A DNA stretch of 64,000 bases from Halichondria panicea (taxonomy: Eukaryota > Porifera > Demospongiae > Suberitida > Halichondriidae), in assembly GCF_963675165.1 (NCBI RefSeq), contig NC_087380.1, positions 5,464,071 to 5,528,070 on the forward strand, written 5' to 3'. The notes beneath the pieces are model-generated. The model was not told the DNA's origin and made no database searches. It saw only the letters and a list, made by a program, of their open reading frames with translations. Positions 45,099 to 56,300 of this stretch are shown in pieces. Position 1 is the first letter of the stretch. The number at the start of each line of letters is the position of its first letter. The position numbers and the translations under genes were made by a program.

Positions 45099-46001
45099 AA
45101 TGATGATGATGATTGCGGGGTCACAATATAGATTACACTTTTAGGCCTCTACCAAATACTGTGTACTTACGTAGAGATATTACTGTATTCTAGTTGCTAG
45201 CAGTGACATTTATACGCCATGTAGAACAGCCATCACATGATTAATTCCCATGCAGGCCATGAATATTTTGTCTCTCGGGTCATTAAGCACATGACTTGCA
45301 CATAACGCATTGTCATGCATGAGTATATATACACAATCAGTTATTGTTTGGAAACAAAACCTACATGTAAGTTTCACTATGAGATCAATGATTATATAAA
45401 CAATCGTCATTTGCATGAGTATAATATATCGGTTATTGTTTTGAAAAACAAATACGTACTACATGTAAGTTTCACTATGAGATCAATGATTATATAATGA
45501 TTTGAACAATCCATGTTGTTGTTTTGGTGTATTTGCAAGGAAAACGAGTGTTGCAAGCTGCGCTGTGCTAATACCTCTCGCCATGTTATGCTTTCACTCA
45601 AAAAGTATTGAGTGTTATAGTAGGGGAATAAGTTTGCATTTGCAATTGAGACAATAAACGAAATTGAATTGTATACAAATTATAAGGAAATGCAATTTCA
45701 CTGGCAATTACGAAAGGTGACATTTGAGTATACGCTAAAGTTAGACGCTCCTTTATGGGATCCTGGTATTAGTGATAAAATGTCTCTAAAAACCGCTCAG
45801 TCTGGGATGACGCTAATATAGTTCCAAACAGTAAATGTTCCAAACGGTAAATATAACAACAATGTCTATAAATTTATAAACGTGCTGCTTGCTGCTTAAA
45901 TTGTCTCTAGAATAACGCTAGGTCGCCCCATAGTGTCCTGGGAACAAGGCGTAATTAAGAGATTCACATTCAGCAAACATCGTAATACAAAATACACATA
46001 C
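45099..46001. repeat. M3 upstream region with a 100-bp direct duplication (45316-45500)
   Basis: TACATGTAAGTTTCACTATG AGATCAATGATTATATAA occurs twice (from 45363 and 45462), each after a TGCATGAGTAT..GTTATTGTTT block. It is a diverged tandem duplication. No gene seen. Confidence 0.65.
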
Positions 46002-47844
46002 CTAAATAACAGCACTCTTGCAGTAGGCTAACAGACAAGCACTCATGTTCAAGTCATGCTGAAGGCTAGTCCATGCTTGTTTGTGTTGGAGAGTATAGCT
46101 TCTCTGTCAATGTCAAAAGGTTAGGGCTTTTAAAAATCAGACTGGAATGCAGCTGCATGGGTAGCGTTATAAATATTACAGCAATGTCGAGAGTATACAG
46201 GTGTATGTCTAATATAAACAAGACTATTCGAAAAGATCTTTGCGTGTACGTGAAGTAAATAAATACTTAAGAAAATTGGCGTCTTGCTCAAATTAGAACC
46301 TGGTTACAAATCAAACGCAATATCGAGCTGCCAGTTTTAATTCTCTGCATGTAAGAGCCTCAGGGTATATACGGTACAAACTTCATATATTAGTAACTGT
46401 GCAGTAACAATTCCCAAATTAAGTAACTGACACGTCAGTAATAAGTTCCAGAGCCATTATACATATAACCGTCTCACCTTGAGCCAATATACGACTGTAC
46501 CAACTCAAAGTCTCAGCATCTATGGACGCAGGAGGTAGCTCTTTCATTAGGCCCATCAGGGGGGCATCTGACAAGATTCATTAAAATCGAAAAGAAAAAA
46601 AAGCAAGCTAAACAAGGAATCTAGGCTTAATGTACCTCAATCAGTAATGTAGGAGGTAGTGTATTGTAAGAATGTGACAAACTCGTTTAATCACTCCCAA
46701 ATAATATTTGCATCCCCCATGCATAACAGGGTTGTTTTAGAGGGGGAGAGGGTTGATGAGAGAGAATATTGAGCCATTTTTAGCCTCAATAAAACTAAGA
46801 TCATACTCAGGACCTGGTATTGCTACAATGGGAGGAGGTCCCTGAATCCCCTTCCTTACGATCTATACTAATCTAAACCCTCAGCAAGTCTTATAACAAT
46901 CACTGTACTCACATTGGTTGCTACCAGCACATTGTTGAAGGCACTTTTGAAATTCTGAGAGAGGATTGAGCTCCCCTAGGTTGAATATCTTGGACCCCAC
47001 ACCCACTTCGGTAACTGGGATGTCACTACCCTCCTCAGATGGGAGAAACTTCGGCTGCAGGCCAGGGAGAGTGGGGAGGGAAAATGGTGCCAGTTTTGGA
47101 GTTTTTGCTGGCTACATAGGTTTGTTCCGTTGCTTGATTATGTCGAGGTTTTGTAGATTAGACCGTCTGGACTTTGGTAGCATGGATGAGTTACTAAACC
47201 CTCAGCAAGAGGTGTACGTACACTTCTCGAAAACTTCGTCCATGCATCGTTAGTTCATTTTCGTTTCTTTGTGTGTTTGATTCAACATCAGTTTCATCGT
47301 GCTCTGTCAGCTTGGTAGTAGGTAGATCGGTAAAAGTAGGTTTGGTTATTTCTGATAGTGGACAGAGTGAAACATGAGAGTAACATGGTCTTGTTGGATC
47401 ACAGGTAAATGTCGAGGTCATCAAGGTGGGTGGTTGCCAGAAAGTCACCTGACGGAGAGAGAGCTATGCTGGTGGTCGTCAATTATGAATATAAAAAGGA
47501 TTGTTGAGTCAAAGAGAATGCACGCCTTAAAAAAAACATTTTCGATACTGAAAGTATACTGAAAGTACTTCATGCAGAAATCCATAGTAACCAATAGAAA
47601 ATTATAACGAATTTCATAGTATATAAACATTATGTATGAATTGCATGAGTCAAACTAATGACATTGCATGGTCACGAGTACTCAATGAATAGCAAGTAAG
47701 CACAAACCCTAACTATCACGTTACGATTGAAAGAATGCACATACGCAGAATGGAGTGTCCTCACCTTCCAGTGGGCAGGTCCCAGGTCCTAACTGAGCAG
47801 TCCATGGAGGAGGTGACCAGCCATCGACCATCAGGACTAAACGA
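46002..47844 (-). pseudogene. WDR36/UTP21 C-terminal pseudogene
   Basis: Minus-strand exons in order: 47844-47765 with FSPDGRWLVTSSMDCSVRTWD (a WD40 blade very like UTP21); about 47479-47195 with LSPSGDFLATTHLDDLDIYL, then, in another frame, CYSHVSLCPL; about 47200-46917 with NLQNLDIIKQRNKP, KTPKLAPFSLPTLPGL and FNLGELNPLSEF; 46570-46471 with APLMGLMKELPPASIDAE; and the end 46230-46002 with QAWTSLQHDLNMSACLL. These follow the C-terminal half of UTP21, a U3/processome component needed for 18S rRNA maturation. Stops after KP (about 47119) and in the tryptophan position near 47400, plus shifts in the last exon, make it non-functional. Upstream WD exons are missing. Confidence 0.8.
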
Positions 47845-47848
47845 CTGC

Positions 47849-47909
47849 ATGTGTGTGCGTGTGTGCGTGTGTGTGTGTGTGTGTGCGTGTACGTGTGTGT
47901 GTGTGTGCG
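47849..47909. repeat. (GT)n microsatellite
   Basis: GTGTGTGCGTGTGTGCGTGT and on, about 60 bp of alternating GT with occasional GC, lying just before the first surviving UTP21 pseudogene exon. Confidence 0.95.
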
Positions 47910-49215
47910 TGAACAACTAGCTATCAGTTAGAGGAGCCCTATTATACTTTTAATGAACGTATACCATTGTAAGGAAAAGAGTAGTTTAAAAGAGGAATGT
48001 TCTGTAATAACCATGTGGTATCTAGAGGTGTTTAAAAGGTATTCCTATAAGAGCACACTCTAGGGACAACACTGTTGAAATGTGATCTTAAAAAGGGACT
48101 CTTCTATCTATGATATGAGCATGCACAAATGTAAACAAACAAAATCACTATTATGGCAATCAACTCGAATGGAATACAGTTGAGAATTTTTCTTCAAGCA
48201 TTAACTTAATGTATTGTTACCTGAAGACAAAACTGTTTTCTGACGCAGCCAATTAGAGCTGAATCTGATTTAAGGCGACTAAGTACGAATCAGGAGGTTT
48301 TTTTTTGGAGGTTAAAAAATTATGTTGAAGTCCTAGTGTCGTATATTTAGATGGTCAGGATCACATCTAATTGGAGGTTACTCTACATCAGGCCGCTTAA
48401 CTGCATGGAATCGAGACTGTGGTTTGACCTCTATTTAGGACGCGACACTAATTGTCAACACAGCAGTCGCTACTTTTAGAGGTCAGAATATTGCCAAGAT
48501 CAAGGGTGTCGCATATTTGGAGGGTCGAATAAGTACGGTAACCAAATAGTATGTTGATCGAATATGCATTCCTGAACAACTGTATGTGGGTTACTGCAAA
48601 CAACACTAATTCACAGTGAGCATTGTAGACACAGGTGGCAGAAAGGTGGTCAGGTGGTCTAGATCAACCAACAGAATCGCTGTTACATAACAACTCTGAC
48701 AAGGCCTTCATTGTATATTTGATACCACTATATGTCTTGAATACAGTGCAACAACCAAAGAGAGTAGATTTTTTTTTATATTATTATTTTTCACATTTTG
48801 TGGCATATCTTCTGAAGTAAAGGTGATATGATCTATTTGAGTGCAGGTACTGAAAGTTAAACTATTGGCGCTTCCATTGGACCACCACCTGTTACATCAT
48901 ATGACATTATCACTATGAAATGGCTGTCTAAAGATGTGTACCTCCGAAAATATGTTAGGAATAGAAGTAGCTTATTTGTTTGAGTTAAGATCTGAAATTT
49001 GTTGTGTATGTACCTGAGTATATTGCTCATCTTTTGAGCTTCAACAGAAGTCTGGGCTACTAGTAAGTTCTGAGAAATACTGCATTTTGTTGTTTTTTGG
49101 TGGCAAATATGTTAGGAATACAACTTTCGATTTTATGCTAGTTAAGGTCTGATTTTTGAGAAGGATGTACTACAATAGTGTAAAATTCATTTGTTATAAT
49201 TCATCAATGAGAATT
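47910..49215. repeat. Gene-free; includes inverted partner of 11.9-12.3 kb repeat
   Basis: 48720-49200 is the inverted copy of 11880-12320 (CATTGGACCACCACCTGTTA, GTTAAGGTCTGATTTTTGAG). 48610-48660 carries a complementary copy of the array block (CAGGTGGCAGAAAGGTGGTC). No exon found. Confidence 0.65.
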
Positions 49216-52200
49216 CTCCCTACCTACCATATCAGTGATTCTGCTGGTATATTAAACCCCTGAACCTATACTGACCGCTTTCCTGTATACAGCTGTATCA
49301 GAACATGACCACCTTCCTGCCACCTGTGCCTAAAATGCAGCAACGTACCACAACCATATATACGCGTCTCAGGTTAAAATATAGTTTTAAGCGACATAAA
49401 AGAGAGTGAAACGGTAGCTATAATCATTGCTACCACACAGCTCCTGAAGCGTTAACCCAAAATGTCGAAAGGCAGTGATAACTCTGCTCAGGCGATACTC
49501 AGTCATATACATGCACACATGTAAGCAAAACATTAAAGGAGTCACTATATTATAGGGCGATTACCTCGAATGGAATACACTTGGGAATTCTCCTTGTACC
49601 ATATCAGTGATTCAGTTGGTTGATCTCTACCACTATAGGCCCTGATAAATTTTTTTTTTTACCCATTATTAATTTTACCCATTATATTAATTCTTGAAAA
49701 ATGTGCCGATTATTATTCTCACGAAAAATCTAATTATTCCCAAAAAAGTGTGATCATAATTATAGATAAAATTAAGATGATAGACATAAACACAGCACAC
49801 AACTGACACAAGATATATCATGATTCTCAGTGTTATCTTGCTGACTTGAACTGATCCATAATACTCACCGTCAGCATTTTTGCCATGAAAACATCGTTAT
49901 GCAAAACTTAATGTAATGATCTTTACCAATAACGGACATTGATGCCTATTATTGCCTATTATTCCCTTCAGATATCTATTATGCTAAAATTATTCCAAGT
50001 ATAATTTATCAGGGCCTATCTCTACCACTCTAAAACACGTACCACCTTTTTGCCACCTGTGTGTCTACAATGCTCACTTAATTGCCGCACACACAGCAGT
50101 TCAGGAATACAGATTCATCAACATACAGGATGCGTACACATTCTATAATTGGCTGCATCAGATAATAGTTTCAGTACAAAGTTATGAATAAAATCAGCAC
50201 TGTTCTTAAAATCTAAAGTTTGTTCCACATAATACGTGGCCGGTTGTCTACTCATGCATGACAATGGAACTCACATGCTAGATATAGATCTAGTCATTGC
50301 ATACTATATTGTAGGGACAATAACTAGGAACACAAAAAAAGCCTCCTCCCCTCTTCGATTTTTAAGAAACAAGTGATTATAACTTGTGTGGCCTTAGGCG
50401 ATGTAAGCAAACGTTCAAGGAGTCCCAATTAGGACTTATTAATAGTTCATCAATGGGAATCAGGGTTTCATACAGAGGGGTGGGAGCCCTGGGATTTCCC
50501 CCCTGGAAATATGAAAAATTAATAACCAAATTGTGGTGTTTTACAGTGAAGAAATAATTATAATCTATCAATCAGAAAAAGCCTCTTATATTCATTTTGA
50601 TCTAGCCCATGGCCATGGTACAGTTTAAAAGTTTGATCAGACAAAAGATTACATAGATACGTGTATACACAAAATGCATGACTGTATACAATTATTATAA
50701 TTACCTTATAGCAGTGTACATAGTGTGACCATAGGCTCTGTACACACACTTGATCAATTTGAGTAGCTTTTCTGCTTAATTCTTCATTTTTTTCAGGCAA
50801 GGTGAAGGTGTACAATGCAGTAAAAACAGTTTGAAACTACACTAATAGTTTTAAGCACAAAAACCTCCAAATTGCACCTTAGACAATCATTCCGCCAACA
50901 TTTTTTTCCGGGGGCTGCCCCCTGGACCCCTAAATTGTCGGTGGCCTATGGCCGTCGTCATTCCCCCCGCTATAGCTAAATATCCTATATGAAACCCTGG
51001 TCTGAATTCTCCCAATATATACCTGCAGCTAATATCAGTGATTTTGCTGGTATGACCTCTGAACCTCTGAACCTGGCTACTGACCACTTTCTGTACAGCA
51101 GCGACATTACATGAATACACAGAACCACCTGACCACCTTCCTGCCACCTGTGTGAGGCTGTGTTTACAATACTCACTGTAAAGTTGCTATATAGCCAGTA
51201 ACAGTAAGCATAACAGCTACAAATTCAGTTTCATCCAAAGGTGTGCACATTCAGCTCTATATTTGGCTGCATCATTAAGTGTTAAGTGATAAATAAACGA
51301 CATGCAGATTCAGCTCATGTGAAGTACGAAGTCATGATCATTGTTTTGAAATTTGGTACTGACAACCCGTGGCTACCTATATATATATACGCGTCTCAGG
51401 TTAACAATATAGTTTTAAGCGACTTGAAAGAGAGTGACTGTAATCATTGCTACCACACACAGCTCATGAAGTGTTAATTAATCCAAAATGTCGAAAGGCA
51501 GTGTTTTAATAGGACGACTCTGCTGAGGCGATACTCAGTCATACATGCAAAAATGTAAGCAAACGTTAAAGTCACTATTAGGGCAATTACCTCGAATGGA
51601 GGAATTCTCCTTGTACCATATCAGTGATTCTGTTGGTTGATCTCTACCACTCTAAAACACGTACCACCTTTTTGCCACCTGCATGTGTGTCTACAATGCT
51701 CACTTAAAGTGTTGCTGCACACACAGCTGTTCAGGAATACAGATTCATCAACATACAGGATGCGTACACATTCTCTAATTGCAGATAATAATAGTTTGTA
51801 TTCAGTACAAAGTTATGATAACTTCAGCACTGTTCTTGAAATCTGAAGTTTTTCCCACATAATACGTGGTTGTCTACTCATGCATGACAATGGAACTCAC
51901 GTGCTAGATATAGATCTAGTCATTGTGTTTAAAATACGTACTATATTATTGTAGGGACAATAACTAGAGTAGATCTATATCCCTTTAACAGGGACAACAA
52001 GTGATGTAGAAAAAAATTGACTGGAAAGAGAGTGAAATGGTAGCTATACCACACAGCTCTTGCACTGTAACCCATGCAAACGTCAATTAAGGCCAATGGG
52101 ACGACCTATAAATATATGCCTGCTTAGGTCACACAAACTTAATGACTTGTTTCTCAGGCCCTCGCGCTTCGATTTTTTGACCCTTCTTGGATCCTTTTAT

Positions 52201-55200
52201 TTACTGTAATGATCACCAGGTTTAAATTTCAAATGATGGCACCTCGTGCCATTCCTGACTTGTGTTTGACAGCTGAGTGTATTTTTTGTATGCATGTGTA
52301 TTTTTCCTAAGATGGTATTTTGTATGTACTTTTCTTGACATGTAAGGAGGAGTGGCCAAGGTGTGGCCGGAAGTTTTGCCCCACAAAAAAAGCCTCCTCC
52401 CCTCTTCGATTTTTAATAGAATATGCCTAAGAAACAAGTGATTAACTTGTGTGGCCTTAGGCGATGTAAGCAAACGTTCAAGGAGTCCCGATTAGGACTT
52501 ATTAATAGTTCATCAATGGGAATTAGGGTTTCATACAGAGGGGTGGGAGCCCTGGATCCCCCTCACTGGAAATATGATTTTTTACCAAATTTTGGTGTTG
52601 TACAGTGAAGAAATAATACATGCATGTATCAATCAAATCTGAGAAAAAGCCTCTTATTTGACATTTTAATCTATCAGATACGTGTACGCAAAATGCATGA
52701 CTGTATATTATAATACACTTTGAACCTTGTATATATAGCAGTGTACATAGTGTGACCATAGGCTCTGTACACACACTTGATCAATTTGAGCAGCTTTTCG
52801 GCTTCTTTATTTTTTTCAGGCAAGGTAAAGGTGTACAATGCAGTAAAAACAGTTTAGAACTAGTTTTAAGCACAAAAACCTCCAAATTGCAATCATTCCG
52901 CCAACATTTTTTCCGGGGGCTGCCCCCTGGACCCCCCAAATTGTCGGTGGCCTATGGTCGTCGTCATTCCCCCCGCTAGCTAAATATCCTATATGAAACC
53001 CTGGTCTGAATTCTCCCAATATATACCTGCAGCTAATATCAGTGATTTTGCTGGTATGACCTCTGAACCTCTGAACCTACTGACCACTTTTCTGTACAGC
53101 AGTGACACTATACATGAATACACAGAACCACCTGACCACCTTCCTGCCACCTGTGTGAGGCTGTGTTTACAATACTCACTGTGAAGTTGCTATATAGCCA
53201 GCAACAGTAAGCATAACAGCTACAAATTCAGTTTCAACATAATTATGTAAACTAATCCAAAGGTGTGCACATTCAATTGGCTGCATCTTTAAGTTTTAAG
53301 TGATAAATAAATGACATATATAGATTCAGCTCATGTGAAAGTACAAAGTCATGATCATTGTTTTGAAATTTGGTACTGACAACCCGTGGCTGTCTATATA
53401 TATGCGTCTCAGCTTAACAATATAGTTTTAAGCAACGGTAGCTACCACACAGCTCCTAAAGTGTTAACCCAAAATGTCGAAAGGCAGTGTTTTAATAGGA
53501 CGACTCTGCTCAGGCGATACTCAGTCATACATGCACAAATATATGTAAGCAAACGTTAAAGGAGTCACTATTAGGGCAATTACCTCGAATGGAGGAATTC
53601 TCCTTGTACCATATCAGTGATTCTGTTGGTTGATCTCTACCACTCTAAAACACGTACCACCTTTTTGCCACCTGCATGTGTGTCTACAATGCTCACTTAA
53701 AGTATTGCCGCACACACAGCTGTTCAGGAATACAGATTCATCAACATACAGGATGCGTACACATTCTCTAATTGGATAATACTTTGTATTCAGTACAAAG
53801 TTATGAATAACTTCAGCACTGTTCTTGAAATCTGAAGTTTTTCCCACATAATACGTGGTTGTCTACTCATGCATGACAATGGAACTCAAGTGCTAGATAT
53901 AGATCTAGTCATTGTGTTTAAAATACGTACTATATTATTGTAGGGACAATAACTAGAGTAGACCTTTAACAGGGACAACAAGTGTAGAAAAAATTGACTC
54001 AAAAGAGAGTGAAACGGTAGCTATACCACACAGCTCTTACACTGTAACCCACGCAAACAGTCAAGGCCAATGGGACGACCTATAAATATATGCCTGCTTA
54101 GGCCACACAAACTTAATGACTTGTTTCTCAGGCCCTCGCGCTTCGATTTTTTTGACCCTTCTTGGATACTGTAATGATCACCAGGTTTAAATTTCAAATG
54201 ATGGCACCTTGTGCCGTTCCTGACTTGTGTTTGACAGCTGAGTGTATTTTTTGTATGTGTATTTTTCCTAAGATGGTATTTTGTATGTACTTTTCCTGAC
54301 ATGTAAGGAGGAGTGGCCAAGGTGTGGCCGGAAGTTTTGCCCCACAAAAAAAGCCTCCTCCCCTCTTCGATTTTTAATAGATTATGCCTAAGAAACAAGT
54401 GATTAACTTGTGTGGCCTCAGGCGATGTAAGCAAACGTTCAAGGAGTCCCAATTAGGACTTATTAATAGTTCATCAATGGGAATTAGGGTTTCATACAGA
54501 GGGGTGGGAGCCCTGGGACCCCCCCCCTGGAAATATGATTTTTTACCAAATTGTGGTGTTGTACAGTGAAGAAATAATTATAATTTATACATGCATGTAT
54601 CAATGAAAAAGCCTCTTATTTGACATTTTGATCTAGCCCATGGTACAGTTTAAAAGTTCAGACAAAAGATTACAATTATATCAGATACGTGTACACAAAA
54701 TGCATGACTGTATATTATAATACCCTTTGAACCTTGTATATAGCAGTGTACATAGTGTGACCATAGGCTCTGTACACACACTTGATCAATTTGAGTAGCT
54801 TTTCTGCTTCTTCATTTTTTTCAGGCAAGGTGAAGTTAAACAATGCAGTAAAAACAGTTGGAACTAGACTAATAGTTTTAAGCACAAAAACCTCCAAATT
54901 GCAATCATTCCGACAACATTTTTTCTGGGGGCTGCCCCCTGGACCCCCCAAATTGTCGGTGGCCTATGACCGTCGTCATTCCCCCCGCTAGCTAAAAATT
55001 CTTTATGAAACCTGGTCCGAATTCTCCCAATATGTACCTGCAGCTAATATCAGTGATTTTGCTGGTATGACCTCTGAACCTCTGAACCTACTAACCACTT
55101 TTCTGTACAGCAGTGACACTACATGAATACACAGAATCACCTGACCACCTTCCTGCCACCTGTGTGAGGCTGTGTTTACAATATTACTGTGAAGTTGCTA

Positions 55201-55390
55201 TATAGCCAGCAACAGTAAGCATAACAGCTACAAATTCAGTTTCAACATAATTATGTAAACTAATCCAAAGGTGTGCACATTCAGCTCTATATTTGGCTGC
55301 ATCATTAAGTGTTAAGCGATAAATAAATGACATGTAGATTTAGCTCATGTGAAGTACAAAGACATCATCATTGTTTTGAAATTTAGTAGG
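49216..55390. repeat. Tandem array of about 2-kb units (about 3 copies)
   Basis: Landmarks recur in constant order. GCCTCCTCCCCTCTTCGATT is at 50341, 52393 and 54355. GGGGGCTGCCCCCTGGACCC is at about 50909, 52915 and 54927. ATCAGTGATTTTGCTGGTAT is at about 51036, 53039 and 55050. The GTTGGTTGATCTCTACCACT block is at about 49617, 51633 and 53623. Full units are 50341-52392 and 52393-54354; the flanks 49216-50340 and 54355-55390 are partial. Units differ by small indels and by one MITE. No long ORF is conserved across units, so the array is non-coding as far as I can tell. Single partial copies lie at 4203-4900 and 15590-15720. Confidence 0.88.
49635..50019. mobile_element. 385-bp ATAGGCCCTGATAAATT MITE inside the array
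   Basis: Perfect 17-bp TIR ATAGGCCCTGATAAATT / AATTTATCAGGGCCTAT. CTCTACCACT is duplicated on both sides (49625-49634, 50020-50029). The sister array units at about 51643 and 53633 show the empty site (GATCTCTACCACTCTAAAAC), proving the insertion. The content is AT-rich without coding frame. Confidence 0.92.
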
Positions 55391-55512
55391 AGTTTGTGCA
55401 CTTGTCCCAAGTTCCCACACAATACTTGGTTGTGTACTCATGACAATGGCACTTACACCTTACACAATTACGTTATCAGCTATGAATATCATCATACTAG
55501 CTAATGAAACAC

Positions 55513-56065
55513 TAGCCTCGATTCCAGGCCGAGTTGTTTCTAGCTAGGCTGTCAACTAGGCCTGGTGTTGAATGTATCTGGGCGTGGTTAGGAACCAAAA
55601 AACAAAAAGCAGAGAGATTTGCTAGAACAACACACCTGTCGACAAGGGCCGGCAGTGTTGGTCTAGTTTGTAGTCCATCACAAAGGGCAGTGAGTGAAAG
55701 CAAGAGACTTGTCATACCATGTTGAAAACCATGGCAAAGACGTTTCTTCCTTCTGACAAGAGCTGGGCCTGTTCTGCAATGAGTGGGGCCTTCTTGTGAA
55801 GCAGACAATGTATACGTTAATCTGAAGAACTTAAACTTGCAGTATAGCTAGCTAGCTAGATAATCTATGGCTAGATTTCAGTTACTTAAGAGCATACAAC
55901 GGAGCTAAATTACGGTATTAACTTATACGGGGAAATGATATTATGACAGGAAACAAAGTGTGAAGAATCTCTGTTGGTTTCCGGTTCCTGCCACGCCCAG
56001 ATACAATCAATACAATATTTTTCAACTTCGTTCTATAAAAAAAAATCGGCCTGGGACCAAGGCTA
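55513..56065. mobile_element. 553-bp TAGCCTCG MITE with 9-bp target duplication
   Basis: Ends TAGCCTCGATTCCAGGCC and GGCCTGGGACCAAGGCTA. ATGAAACAC flanks both sides (55504-55512, 56066-56074), and the empty site is preserved at 5741-5757. An inner inverted repeat, TGTATCTGGGCGTGG / CCACGCCCAGATACA, runs at 55575 and 55993. The element at 57921 shares nearly the whole interior. Confidence 0.9.
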
Positions 56066-56300
56066 ATGAAACACAAGCCACACTATGATTACGTAACCCC
56101 AAGGAAATAGTAAATGATGTAAACCCACAAATACCATGATTTGAAGCCAAATTTGGGGTGCATGATCGCTATTTAAAATCGATCACAGTAGAGCCATAGA
56201 TAGTAGAGCCATAGATAGTAGAGCTAATAGCAAATACACAGTTACAAATACACAGTTAGTATATTTTGGGTAAAGATTATAAAGTTACCCCGCAATCATA

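Noticed and set aside
47735-47920. ORF running into Cys/Val repeats
   Set aside because: It is made by the GT microsatellite and the antisense of a UTP21 exon.
55512-55808. 98-codon minus-strand ORF with an intact look
   Set aside because: It lies wholly within the 553-bp MITE, and its counterpart in the 57.9-kb copy is not preserved as a frame.
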